NCBI RefSeq assembly: GCF_051414115.1
Contig: NZ_JBLKNZ010000001.1
Coordinates: forward strand, 2,356,001 to 2,420,000
DNA: 64,000 bases
Source: Halovenus marina
Lineage (GTDB): Archaea > Halobacteriota > Halobacteria > Halobacteriales > Haloarculaceae
Direction of reading: 5' to 3'
This document shows positions 10,258 through 18,437 of the stretch, piece by piece. Made by a program: the position numbers and the translations under genes. How positions within the stretch are numbered: position 1 is the stretch's first letter; the number at the start of each line of letters is the position of its first letter. Under the pieces are notes generated by a model, which was given only the letters and a program-made list of their open reading frames with translations, had not been told where the DNA came from and did not search any database.

Positions 10258-12447
10258 TTACTCACGTTCTGTGTCGTCATCGAATATCTGTCTAAAAACA
10301 GACCGTTCTGCCTTCCGGAGATGGCCATGAAACGTTGCAGCAGAGATCTCGAACGTGTCTGCAATCTCTTCGGCAGTTGATTCCCGAGGCCAGTCAAAAT
10401 AGCCCCCATGGAACGCCGCCTTGAGCATCTGTTCTTGACGTTCAGTTACTGTTTCCAAAATCTCGTTTTTCCGTGGATCAGTCAACGAGCGATCGATACC
10501 ACGTTGTTTCTGACATTTTGACGAGATCGATGTCCCTGGAAATGAACTCTGGATCCGGTCGAGTAACTGACGTGCATTCTGGTCAGAGGGCATTTCGACA
10601 CTGTACTCGGCCGTTCCACCGTCGGCAACGACCTTCGTGATGTTCGTACTCGCAGTGTTTAGTTCCTCAAGAAGTGTCCCGTCATCGATAGTCCAGGAGA
10701 GTACTCCGCCGACATCCTCGTCGTCCGAGCGAATGGTCCGAACCGAGCTATCACAGACGTTCAGCAGTGCCTCGCGAGCAGTCCCGACTGTACCATTACT
10801 GACTTCCAGAAACGCAACAGTAGCAGTTTCCGATGATGGAATCAATCCCTGAAGCATAAACCGACATCCCGATTGTTCAGATGCAGTTGCAAGTGCTGCG
10901 CCGCCGTTGTGAGCCTTTAATGTGAACTCAGAGACAGTTCTAGCTGAGAGCAGTTGTTGATGTTCCAGCGCATTAAGAGTGTATCCGATGAGTTCCCCAA
11001 GTTCAAGAAGGATATCGTATTCGTCTTCGGGAGGTGAATCCAGCGAAGTAAGTGCACAGAAGACACCATATACGGTCTGATCATGGACAACTGGAACCAC
11101 GATCCACGTCCCCGATCGATCCATATCCTCGACAGTCACGGTTGTGGGTTCTTGAGAATCAATAACTGGCTGCGCTGCTAATATCGGTGGGGAAACACAT
11201 CTTTCGCCCCCCATTATCCAGTTATCCGTTTCATCCAGTACAGTCAAGGCATCAGCAAGACAAACGGCCTCGTAGAGTTCTCTGTTCGCAAATTGAGTAC
11301 ACACGGATTCGTATACTTCCGTTTTCTCAGTCGACTTCACGAGCGCTCGATTTACGCCACGGATAGTCTCGTTCAGTTCATTCACGCGAGCCAGTTCTTC
11401 CCGTTTTTCGGCAAGTGCTTGCTCACGACGATATCGCTCGGTCACGTCAGTTACAATCAGCGTGTACCCGATTTGTTGGTCTGCTTGGTTCGTGATCGGC
11501 GACACTCGTATCTCGTAGCGCCGCTGATTACGTTCAAGTTTAGCAGTGGTGACAGTTTCGAATTCGAACTCGGGGACAAGAGATGCAAGTGGGGTGTCAA
11601 TAGCTTCTGTCGTGGTACAGTCAAACACAGAAGCCGCAGTATTGTTCAAATAGACAACACGTTTGTCGTCATCAATAATAATAACTCCATCGTCAAGTTG
11701 TGAGATTGCGTTTTTTCGCCCGAGGCGCTGTGTAGCCGGGATCAGCGAAAATAGCCGACGGCGGTAGACAATTCCGAACAGTGCGATCCCCCAAACTGCG
11801 AATCCATACGGGGTGAGATCAAACCCAGGAACGGGTGTCGAGACAAACACCGCAAAGATATTTCCCACCAGTGGGACGATAATTCCAATACCGAGAAGTA
11901 TTGCCTGGTCGGTATACAAGTAGTTCGAAGCGAATAACAAACGGAGCAATACTCCCCCGCCCAGAAGCACCAGTATGTAGCTGTACACCAACGTTACCCA
12001 GAACCAAGGACCGTACGTCGCAACCATCGTCACGATCCCGTCTTTGACAACGACCTGATTCTCGATCCACATCAGATTGTGGATGTCGTTCGTCCAGACA
12101 AATACGATGGTAATTGCGGGTAGCACGAACAATCCAAGTACTCGTTTCCGAGTGACAGCCTGTCCATACCCAGAATATTCGAGCGCAAACAATAGAAAAC
12201 AGACAGGGAGTACAGGAGTTGCAAACCACTGGAGGTGCTCCCAGAACGGTCGCCACGTCTGGTTGTGTGTCAGTAACCCTAGCGCGTATGTTCCCGTCCA
12301 GACTGTCGTCGCCCAAAGTGTCCCTGAAAGCCATCGTGCACCAGGACGTTCACGATGCCAGTACGCATACACACCCATCCCTGTCGTGATCAACGCAGAG
12401 ACGGCCAAGACCCCGACGGCAACCCAAGAGTACACCGTCGCACTCAT
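10258..12447 (-). CDS. Membrane-bound 7TM-PAS-GAF regulator with Bat-type HTH_10 domain
   Basis: 729 residues. Residues 1 to about 230 contain seven hydrophobic helices of the kind found at the N-terminus of archaeal histidine kinases (His_kinase 7TM). A PAS domain follows (about 245-345, starting near AISQLDDGVIIIDDD), then a short coiled coil and a GAF-like domain (about 365-510). The last 60 residues are a bacterio-opsin-activator type helix-turn-helix (HTH_10), with the motif AAFHGGYFDWPRE, STAEEIA and FHGHLRKAE. No kinase H-box or ATPase domain is present, so this is a one-component signal receptor and transcription factor rather than a kinase. The ligand and target genes are unknown. 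It stands alone: the gene downstream (minus strand) is a possible small ORF, and upstream is an AT-rich gap. Confidence 0.88.
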   Translation of the reverse strand: MSATVYSWVAVGVLAVSALITTGMGVYAYWHRERPGARWLSGTLWATTVWTGTYALGLLTHNQTWRPFWEHLQWFATPVLPVCFLLFALEYSGYGQAVTRKRVLGLFVLPAITIVFVWTNDIHNLMWIENQVVVKDGIVTMVATYGPWFWVTLVYSYILVLLGGGVLLRLLFASNYLYTDQAILLGIGIIVPLVGNIFAVFVSTPVPGFDLTPYGFAVWGIALFGIVYRRRLFSLIPATQRLGRKNAISQLDDGVIIIDDDKRVVYLNNTAASVFDCTTTEAIDTPLASLVPEFEFETVTTAKLERNQRRYEIRVSPITNQADQQIGYTLIVTDVTERYRREQALAEKREELARVNELNETIRGVNRALVKSTEKTEVYESVCTQFANRELYEAVCLADALTVLDETDNWIMGGERCVSPPILAAQPVIDSQEPTTVTVEDMDRSGTWIVVPVVHDQTVYGVFCALTSLDSPPEDEYDILLELGELIGYTLNALEHQQLLSARTVSEFTLKAHNGGAALATASEQSGCRFMLQGLIPSSETATVAFLEVSNGTVGTAREALLNVCDSSVRTIRSDDEDVGGVLSWTIDDGTLLEELNTASTNITKVVADGGTAEYSVEMPSDQNARQLLDRIQSSFPGTSISSKCQKQRGIDRSLTDPRKNEILETVTERQEQMLKAAFHGGYFDWPRESTAEEIADTFEISAATFHGHLRKAERSVFRQIFDDDTERE

Positions 12448-12830
12448 CGGCTTTCACCGACTAGTCGACACAGAGACATAGGCGTTTGCGGTCGCGTGTG
12501 AAGTTGGACCATCGGTTCTACTCTTGTACATCGCCCGATTCTCCTATGTGAGGAGACTATTGCACAGAATAGTCCCGTTCCATATATAATTAACTCTCTC
12601 CTGAAATACCTGGTGACAAAGTATGAATAGAAGCCATTAAGCAGTATTTCACATTTATTTTACGTATATATAAATATATTAAATCCCCATATATAAATAG
12701 GGAGAGCGAAGAGCACCGCGCCGATAGACAGAAGAGTCACTGACAAACACGCATAGTGTCGGCTATCGCATCTCGAAACTACTTCCACACCCAGTGGGCA
12801 AAATATCTGCCATGTGGACAGCCGACAGTA
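12448..12830. other. AT-rich intergenic region
   Basis: Non-coding gap between the regulator start (12447) and the end of the VOC gene (12831). The part from about 12570 to 12710 is far more AT-rich than the rest of the window. It holds two identical 11-base copies of ATATATAAATA (12666-12676 and 12689-12699), 23 bases apart. These resemble TATA elements on either strand. I see no RNA gene or coding frame. Confidence 0.5.
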
Positions 12831-13613
12831 TTAGAACGGAAACAGCGACTCAGCCGCGGGGTCGCGTTCAAGCAGTTCAACCTCGTGACCGTCCGGGTCT
12901 TTGGTGAAGGCGTACAGGTCATCACACGATTCTGGGTCGCGGTACTCGGGAGCCTCTCTGGTCATGAGTTGCTCCCAGTCCTCCTGCAGGTCGTCGAGTC
13001 GAACGCAGAGATGCCCCCACGCGTCGCCCAGCGTGTACGTGCGCCCGTCGTAGTTGTACGTGAGTTCGAGGCTCATCACTTCCTCGGGGGCATCAGACGG
13101 CTCGACGAAGTAGTTCGCGAACGTGTCTGCCTCCCACCGACCGACTTCGTCGTACTCGAACTTGCGCGTCCAGTAGCCGAGTGCCTCGTCGGCGTTCTCG
13201 ACCCGAATCATCGTGTGGTCGATCGACCAGCGCGCGCCGAAGTCCCGCTCGACGATCTCGATCTCGTGGCCGTCTGGGTCTTTGACGAAGGCGTAGCCGG
13301 GATTGTCCTCGGGGCGGCGATAGTCCTCGACGCCCTCGTCCATGAGTTCGTAGTACGCGTCGTGAACGTCCTCGACGCGCACGGCGATATGGCCCCACGC
13401 GTCACCGAGTTCGAGGTCGTCCTCACCCTCGTTGTGGGTCAGTTCGAGCATCGCGCCGTCATCGTGCATGTCCTCGGGACCCATGTAGACGATGGTGAAG
13501 TCGTCGCCCTCGTAGCGGTCGAACTCCTCGTAGTCGAGGTGGGTGCCGTACCAGTCGAGTGACTGTTCGAGGTCCGAGACGCGAATCATCGTGTGGTCGA
13601 GAATACCGCTCAT
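12831..13613 (-). CDS. Two-domain VOC (glyoxalase/dioxygenase-fold) protein
   Basis: 260 residues from the ATG at 13613; an upstream in-frame start would add 33 residues unlike the family. Two tandem VOC halves each begin with DHTMIRV (about residues 5 and 130). Each carries the four expected metal ligands: His in DHTMIRV, Glu in LELT.N, His in AWGH and Glu in DGHE.E..E. The intact ligand sets suggest metal-dependent activity such as lactoylglutathione lyase, although haloarchaea use other thiols in place of glutathione and the substrate is not evident. The gene ends in a 380-base gap and diverges from the VapBC pair. Confidence 0.85.
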   Translation of the reverse strand: MSGILDHTMIRVSDLEQSLDWYGTHLDYEEFDRYEGDDFTIVYMGPEDMHDDGAMLELTHNEGEDDLELGDAWGHIAVRVEDVHDAYYELMDEGVEDYRRPEDNPGYAFVKDPDGHEIEIVERDFGARWSIDHTMIRVENADEALGYWTRKFEYDEVGRWEADTFANYFVEPSDAPEEVMSLELTYNYDGRTYTLGDAWGHLCVRLDDLQEDWEQLMTREAPEYRDPESCDDLYAFTKDPDGHEVELLERDPAAESLFPF

Positions 13614-13726
13614 GTACGGAAGGATGGACGCAGCGAGCAAAAGCGTGCGGGTCTCAGATAATGGGCTGGTGCATTCCCGTGTATCATCCGCTCCGAACGA
13701 ACGGGGAAACACAGAAATTCGTTCGA

Positions 13727-13746
13727 TGTATACACTAGTGTGTACA
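13727..13746. promoter_or_regulatory. Near-perfect 20-bp palindrome at the VapBC start
   Basis: TGTATACACT followed by AGTGTGTACA, self-complementary except for one position. It ends on the first base of the antitoxin ATG (13746). Antitoxins of this class usually repress their own operon by binding such a palindrome, so it is the likely operator. Confidence 0.65.
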
Positions 13747-13958
13747 TGGGTGATAAGACTATCCGGGTGTCGGAAAAGACGTGGCGGAAGCTCCGAGCGC
13801 GAAAGCGAGGTGACGAGAGTTTCGAGTCGGTCATCAGACGGGAGCTAGAGGATGACGATCCACTCGCCGGATTCGGCGCGTGGAGCGACACGAGTATCGA
13901 CGAGTCCGTGCGGGAGGTCAAAGAGGAGATGGACGAGGATTTCGAAGCAGAATCATGA
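13746..13958 (+). CDS. VapB-like antitoxin
   Basis: 70 residues from ATG 13746; a GTG two codons upstream is possible but lies inside the palindrome. The N-terminal half reads TIRVSEKTWRKLRARKR, a ribbon-helix-helix-like segment of the kind in haloarchaeal VapB-type antitoxins. The C-terminal half is acidic (SIDESVREVKEEMDEDFEAE), typical of the toxin-binding tail. The stop codon overlaps the toxin start by ATGA, so the two are translationally coupled. It should neutralise the downstream PIN nuclease and, with it, repress the operon. Confidence 0.82.
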   Translation: MGDKTIRVSEKTWRKLRARKRGDESFESVIRRELEDDDPLAGFGAWSDTSIDESVREVKEEMDEDFEAES

Positions 13959-14344
13959 AGATCCTCGACAGTAGCTTCTGTGCGGACTTTCTTCGCGGGC
14001 GAGAACCGGCAAAGGAGTATCGACTCGACAACCAGGACGAAATTCTCGTGCTCACGTCGATCGGTTCCTACGAACTGTATCACGGCGCGATAAAGGAAGG
14101 GCGCGACCCCGTGCTCATCGAAGACCATCTCCCCTGGGTGGACTATCTGGAGTACGACAGAACGCATGCACTCGAAGCCGCGCGAATTCGGCAGGAGCTA
14201 GAGGAAAACGGTAAGCGAATCCAGCATCCCGATATGATGATCGCCGGTGTTGCGCGCTCGCTCGACGTTCCACTCGTTACGTCGGATGGCAGATTCGAGT
14301 TGATCGAAGACCTCGACATCGAAAATCACCGAGAATTGTACTGA
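13955..14344 (+). CDS. vapC: VapC-type PIN domain ribonuclease toxin
   Basis: 129 residues, starting at the ATG that overlaps the antitoxin stop by four bases. PIN acidic residues are all present: Asp5 in KILDSSF, Glu40 in SYELYHG, Asp93 in HPDMMIAG and Asp111 in TSDGRF. These coordinate Mg2+ in a ribonuclease; VapC family members cleave tRNA or rRNA when released from the antitoxin. The gene ends 10 bases from the convergent drg gene. The pair is compact and intact, so an active toxin-antitoxin module is likely; the RNA target cannot be read from sequence. Confidence 0.88.
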   Translation: MKILDSSFCADFLRGREPAKEYRLDNQDEILVLTSIGSYELYHGAIKEGRDPVLIEDHLPWVDYLEYDRTHALEAARIRQELEENGKRIQHPDMMIAGVARSLDVPLVTSDGRFELIEDLDIENHRELY

Positions 14345-14353
14345 CAGGTGCGA

Positions 14354-15466
14354 CTAGTTCGTCGTCAGGATCCGCAGTTCGTCCTCGTCTGCGAGTTCGT
14401 GGTCCAGACCGACCTGCTGTTCGTCGTGTTTCGCACTCGGGCCGCTGACTCGCGCGAACCTGAACCGCTCGTCGAACTCCCCGCCGAGTTTCTCACAGGC
14501 GTCCTCGACAGTCGCACCCGAAAAGAGAATGAGTGGTTCCTCGTAATCGACGCCGCGGCCGGGCTTGTCCATGTAGACCCGGATGAGACCGAGTTCTGCC
14601 CAGATCCGCTCTCTGAGCGTATCGAGGCCTTTCTCCTGTTCGGCGCTGATGAAAATTGCGTCGTCAGGGTCGATGTCGTGTTCACGGAGGTTTTCGTTGA
14701 CGGTCTCGAGGTAATCGGGTTCTATCAAGTCGGCCTTGTTGACGACCACGGTGGAGGGGAGATAGACGCGGTTGTCCCTGATGCCGTCGATGAGTCGGTC
14801 GAGGTCGACCTGCTCGGAGATGGTCACGTCCGCGTTCGCGTACCCGTGCTCACGGAGGATGCTCGTGATCGTTCCCTCGTCGAGGTCGAGGTCGACGCTC
14901 GCGTTGACGGAGATGCCGTCCTTTGCCTTCTTGCGGATCGAGACCCGTGGCGGCTCCTGATCCGGGCGGATGCCGTTGCGGTACAGCTCCTCCTGCAGGC
15001 GCTCGTACTGGTCGATCTCGAACACCGACAGCATGAATATGATGAGATCCGCTGTCCGGACGACCGAAAGCACCTCCTGTCCGTCGCCGCGGCCGCTCGC
15101 CGCACCCTCGATGAGTCCGGGCACGTCGAGCAACTGGATGTTCGCCCCGCGGTACTGGAGCATGCCGGGGTTGACGTCGAGCGTCGTGAACTCGTAAGAC
15201 CCCGTCTCGCTGTCCGCGTTGGTCAGCGCGTTCAACAGCGTGGACTTGCCGACACTGGGAAAGCCCACGAGTGCGACGGTCGCATCGCCCGTCTTCTCGA
15301 CGGCGTAGCCGGGGCCGCCGCCCGAGGAAGACTGCTGTTTTTCGAGTTTCTCCTTTTTCTCTGCGAGTTTGGATTTCAGCCGACCGATGTGTGCTTCAGT
15401 CGACTTGTTGTAGGGCGTGCTGGCGATTTCCTCTTCGAGTTCCCGGATCTCGTCTTCGAGCCCCAT
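14354..15466 (-). CDS. drg: DRG-family GTP-binding protein
   Basis: 370 residues, full length for archaeal DRG. An N-terminal helical/coiled segment (LEDEIRELEEEI, KLAEKKEKLEKQ) precedes the OBG-type G domain: G1 GFPSVGKST, switch region around GSYEFTTLDVNPG, G3 DVPGLIEG, G4 NKAD. The C-terminal about 75 residues form a TGS domain. DRG GTPases associate with ribosomes or RNA and act in translation. The gene lies 95 bases downstream of rpl11 on the same strand, which fits a translation-linked role and possible co-transcription. Confidence 0.95.
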   Translation of the reverse strand: MGLEDEIRELEEEIASTPYNKSTEAHIGRLKSKLAEKKEKLEKQQSSSGGGPGYAVEKTGDATVALVGFPSVGKSTLLNALTNADSETGSYEFTTLDVNPGMLQYRGANIQLLDVPGLIEGAASGRGDGQEVLSVVRTADLIIFMLSVFEIDQYERLQEELYRNGIRPDQEPPRVSIRKKAKDGISVNASVDLDLDEGTITSILREHGYANADVTISEQVDLDRLIDGIRDNRVYLPSTVVVNKADLIEPDYLETVNENLREHDIDPDDAIFISAEQEKGLDTLRERIWAELGLIRVYMDKPGRGVDYEEPLILFSGATVEDACEKLGGEFDERFRFARVSGPSAKHDEQQVGLDHELADEDELRILTTN

Positions 15467-15561
15467 TATCCGAGTGTGGACGGTGGATACGCAAAAGCGC
15501 TTTCGTCCGTGGTCGTCATCGCGTCACGGACGTCTATCGGTCCCGCGTGCTGCACGGGCGG

Positions 15562-16050
15562 TTAGGCGGTCGCCTCGTCGGCGAAGACGTCGTCGTACTC
15601 GCCGCCGTCGATGCGCTCTTTGAACTCGCGGGGGTCCTCGCCCTCGATTGTCACGCCGAGTGTGACGCAGGTGCCGACGACCTCTTTCGCGGCGTTTTTC
15701 AGGTCGTAGGCCAGCAGGTCGGGGTGTTTCTGCTCAGCGATCTGCTTGATCTGTTCGACGGAAAGATCGGCGACGAAGTTCTCCTGCGGTTCGCCGCTGC
15801 CCGTCTCGAAGCCCGCTTCGTCCTTGATGAGTTCCGCCGTCGGCGGGACACCGACCTCGATCTCGAAGGAGCCGTCCTCCTCGTAGGTGACGGTCACGGG
15901 AACTTCGGTCCCGTCGAACGCCGCGGTCTGGTCGTTGATCTCCTGGACGACAGCCTGCACGTCGACCGGCGTCGGACCGAGTTCCGGCCCGAGCGGCGGA
16001 CCGGGGTCGGCGTTTCCACCGGGAACGAGTACTTCTATCGATTCAGCCAT
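15562..16050 (-). CDS. rpl11: Ribosomal protein L11
   Basis: 162 residues matching archaeal uL11. The N-terminal domain holds the Pro/Gly-rich PGPPLGPELGPTP motif that contacts the GTPase-associated centre. The C-terminal RNA-binding domain has EQIKQIAEQKHPDLLA and the G.C.TLGV segment. It binds the thiostrepton-loop rRNA of the large subunit. A TATA-like CTTAAAG (minus strand, near 16078) lies about 28 bases upstream. Foldback element A begins about 120 bases upstream of the start codon. L11 is separate from the L1-L10-L12 genes here. Confidence 0.97.
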   Translation of the reverse strand: MAESIEVLVPGGNADPGPPLGPELGPTPVDVQAVVQEINDQTAAFDGTEVPVTVTYEEDGSFEIEVGVPPTAELIKDEAGFETGSGEPQENFVADLSVEQIKQIAEQKHPDLLAYDLKNAAKEVVGTCVTLGVTIEGEDPREFKERIDGGEYDDVFADEATA

Positions 16051-16171
16051 ACACGGTGATCCGTGAGCAGGGCTTTAAGGGCTTCCGTTCCCGGTCGACG
16101 CTAGATCGGTGTTTGGGTCTCGTATTTTATGTTGTGACTGTCATGGTTATGGGTGATTCCAATCTTGTGAA

Positions 16172-16426
16172 CACCAAGAAAGCCCCCGCTCTCTCGGGTC
16201 GGGGGACTTGCTGCGCGCTCCCTTCGGTCGCGTGCTTGCTACGTCCGCCTTCCCCGAGAGAGCGGCCCCTTTCAGTCCCACCCGCATAGACTGATCGGTC
16301 AGCCGAACTGGGTGGGACTGAAAGGGGCAGCCTGCTGAACGAACCACGACGAAGTAAGCACCGCAGGCCGAAGGCCAAGGAGCGCAACGAGTCGCGGGAG
16401 TTCAGCAGGCTGGGGCTTTCTTGGTG
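16172..16426. repeat. Foldback element A: perfect four-way-junction structure, copy 1
   Basis: 255 bases that tile completely into four stems. Outer stem: 16172-16186 with 16412-16426 (CACCAAGAAAGCCCC and its complement). Left arm: 12-bp stem 16187-16198 with 16253-16264 (CGCTCTCTCGGG). Central hairpin: 19-bp stem 16265-16283 with 16310-16328 (GCCCCTTTCAGTCCCACCC), loop 26 bases. Right arm: 12-bp stem 16329-16340 with 16400-16411 (AGCCTGCTGAAC). All stems are perfect and abut without spare bases. No protein frame inside looks real. A second copy lies at 19099-19354. It could be a structured RNA, a DNA cruciform or foldback mobile element, or a two-way terminator; it ends 49 bases past the stop of the neighbouring synthase gene. 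Confidence 0.85.
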
Positions 16427-16475
16427 TTTGAAGCCGCGAAGAAACAGTCAAAACCCACTGAAACAAACATACTGA

Positions 16476-18014
16476 TCAGTCGTCGGCGATCAGAGTCTCC
16501 TCGTCGTCAGCGACGAGTCGGTCCATCGCGTTGACCATCGCCGTGACCGAGGCGTGCGTGATGTCGGAATCGCTCACGGCGACGCTGACGGTTTCGTCGT
16601 CGCGGGACATCTCCACCTCGACGGTGACGATGGCGTCGGTGCCACCCGTGATCGCGTCGACGTGGTAGGATTCCAGCGAGGCGTCGATTTCGTGACTCAA
16701 GAGTTCCTCGGTGGCGTTCATCGCGGCGTCGACGGGACCGGACCCGGTCGCTGCGTTCTCGCGGCTCTCGCCCTCGACGGCGAGCCGAACGCTCGCAGTC
16801 GGTGGGTTGACGCCGCTGACCGCAGTCAGGTCAAGCAGTTCGACGCGGCGGTCGCGCTCGATCCCCTGAATCTCCTCGGCAATCGTCAGGAGGTCCACGT
16901 CTGTGACGCGCTTGCCGCGGTCGGCGATAGTCTTGACTCGCTCGACGATTTCGTCGAGTTGCTCGTCGGTGACGGAGACGTCGTGTTCGCTGAGCGCGGC
17001 CTCGACGCCAGCGCGTCCGGCGTGTTTCCCGAGTGCGAGCCGTCGCTTCCGCCCGACCAGCTCCGGCGGGTATGGCTCGTACATCGAGTCGTCCTTGAGC
17101 GTGCCGTCGGTGTGGATACCCGACTCGTGGGTGAAGGCGTTCTCGCCGACGACGGCCTTGTTCGCTGGCAGCGCCATGCCCGTCTTGTTGGCGACGAGTT
17201 GGGCGAGTTCGTACACGTTCGAGAGATCCATCGTCTCGACGCCGTAGCCGTGTTCGAGCGTGATGGCGACCTCTTCGAGCGCGACGTTGCCCGCGCGCTC
17301 GCCGATGCCGTTGATGGTGCCGTGCACCATGTCGGCCCCGGCCGCGAGCGAGACCAGCGCGTTCGTCACCGCCAGTCCGAGGTCGTCGTGGGTGTGCGTA
17401 CTCGTCGGTCCCAGTTCGGCAAGCATCCGAACGCATTCGAGCGTGCGGTCCGGGGTCGCGTGGCCGACTGTATCGGCGTAGCAGACCCGGTCAGCGCCAG
17501 CGTCGAGCGACGCCGCCATCAGTTCTTCGAGATAGTCGAGATCCGCACGCGATCCGTCCTCGCCAATAACTTCGACCCAGAGACCGTGGTCTTTGCCGTA
17601 CTCGACGAGTTCGGCGGTCGAGCGGACGTTCTCCTCCAAGGAGATGCCGACCTTCTCTGTGACGTGCTTGTCGCTTGCGGGTACGACCAGATTGACGCCG
17701 TCGACGCCGCAGTCGATGGCCAGATCGATGTCGTTCTGGATGCCGCGGGCGAAACTGGTGACCGTCGCGTCGAGATCGAGATCTGCGACGCGGCGGATCG
17801 TCTCGCGCTCACCGGGGCCGGTGCAGGCGCTCCCGGCCTCGATCACGTCGATCGCGGCGCCGTCGAGTTTGCGGGCGATGTGTGCTTTCTCGTCGGGCGT
17901 GAGCGACACACCCGGCGCTTGTTCACCGTCGCGGAGCGTCGTGTCGAGAAACTGTACGTCGCCGATGTTCTCGAGTGTGCTAGTGTCGGGGTGGCCCCCG
18001 AATAAATCGATCAC
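16476..18014 (-). CDS. LeuA/CimA family acyltransferase (2-isopropylmalate or (R)-citramalate synthase)
   Basis: 512 residues. The TIM-barrel HMGL-like catalytic domain has the signature QFLDTTLRDGEQAPG near residue 21, the metal-binding HTHDDLG and the GNVALEEVA segment. The last 110 residues or so form a LeuA dimerisation/allosteric domain. It condenses acetyl-CoA with a 2-oxoacid: 2-oxoisovalerate for leucine, or pyruvate for isoleucine via citramalate. No leuBCD or ilv genes adjoin it, which leans towards citramalate synthase since leuA usually sits in the leu cluster, but specificity cannot be decided here. It diverges from tRNA-Gln, and foldback element A follows its stop. Confidence 0.9.
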   Translation of the reverse strand: MIDLFGGHPDTSTLENIGDVQFLDTTLRDGEQAPGVSLTPDEKAHIARKLDGAAIDVIEAGSACTGPGERETIRRVADLDLDATVTSFARGIQNDIDLAIDCGVDGVNLVVPASDKHVTEKVGISLEENVRSTAELVEYGKDHGLWVEVIGEDGSRADLDYLEELMAASLDAGADRVCYADTVGHATPDRTLECVRMLAELGPTSTHTHDDLGLAVTNALVSLAAGADMVHGTINGIGERAGNVALEEVAITLEHGYGVETMDLSNVYELAQLVANKTGMALPANKAVVGENAFTHESGIHTDGTLKDDSMYEPYPPELVGRKRRLALGKHAGRAGVEAALSEHDVSVTDEQLDEIVERVKTIADRGKRVTDVDLLTIAEEIQGIERDRRVELLDLTAVSGVNPPTASVRLAVEGESRENAATGSGPVDAAMNATEELLSHEIDASLESYHVDAITGGTDAIVTVEVEMSRDDETVSVAVSDSDITHASVTAMVNAMDRLVADDEETLIADD

Positions 18015-18119
18015 CGGTCATACTAACCTCACTCCACAGTCGGGGGATGGATGGTTAAAAAGGTGCCTCTTTCCTGCGGACAGTAATGCACTTGTATCCG
18101 GGCAGGCAAGCACTGGTGA

Positions 18120-18192
18120 AGCCCTGTGGTGTAGCGGCCAATCATAGTGGCCTTTGGAGCCACTGACGCTGGTTCGAATCCAGCCAGGGCTA
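18120..18192 (+). tRNA. tRNA-Gln (anticodon TTG)
   Basis: A 73-base cloverleaf. Acceptor AGCCCTG pairs with CAGGGCT plus discriminator A. The anticodon arm GTGGC / GCCAC encloses loop CTTTGGA, giving anticodon TTG. The T arm is GCTGG-TTCGAAT-CCAGC. CCA is not encoded. A TATA-like GGTTAAAAAGG lies about 60-70 bases upstream. The 3' end is tandemly duplicated directly downstream. Confidence 0.95.
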
Positions 18193-18336
18193 CTGTATTT
18201 TCAGTCGCCGACTGGATTCGAAGCAGGGAACGGAGTGACTGTGGTTCGAATCCAGCCAGGGCTACTGTATTTTCAGTCGCCGACTGGATTCGAAGCAGGG
18301 AACGGAGTGACTGTGGTTCGAATCCAGCCAGGGCTA
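18193..18336 (+). repeat. Two perfect 72-bp tandem repeats ending in the tRNA-Gln 3' end
   Basis: Units 18193-18264 and 18265-18336 are identical. Each ends with the last 22 bases of the tRNA gene (T arm plus 3' acceptor, GGTTCGAATCCAGCCAGGGC then TA). The 50 bases before it start with CTGTATTTTCAGTCGCC. Duplicated tRNA 3' ends are the classic footprint of tyrosine-recombinase integration (att sites), but no integrase or cargo lies between these copies. Each unit also holds CTGGATTCGAA, the exact complement of TTCGAATCCAG in its own tail. Confidence 0.9.
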
Positions 18337-18437
18337 CTCTCTTGTGAATATCCGCTGGCTCCGAATGACAGTGCATACGCACCGGTCGTTCGACTCGATG
18401 TGGACAGCCATTTATCCGCTGGCAGCCAACAAGAGGT

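Noticed and set aside
16127..16387. Short frames across foldback element A
   Set aside because: They are Arg/Ser/Pro-rich, not acidic, and are forced by the stem sequences. The perfect pairing explains the DNA better than coding does.
16172..16426. Known CRISPR repeat or ordinary rho-independent terminator
   Set aside because: The element is four nested stems over 255 bases with conserved and variable parts, far beyond a simple terminator hairpin, and occurs as two distant copies rather than a spaced array.
16554..18005. Long plus-strand frame opposite the LeuA/CimA-family gene
   Set aside because: It is the antisense shadow of a clear enzyme gene in GC-rich DNA, with no family features of its own. 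Similar antisense frames opposite drg, pyrG, sucC and the LamG gene were dropped for the same reason.
18193..18336. Two further tRNA-Gln genes
   Set aside because: Only the T arm and 3' acceptor are repeated; there is no D arm, anticodon arm or 5' acceptor, so these are partial copies.
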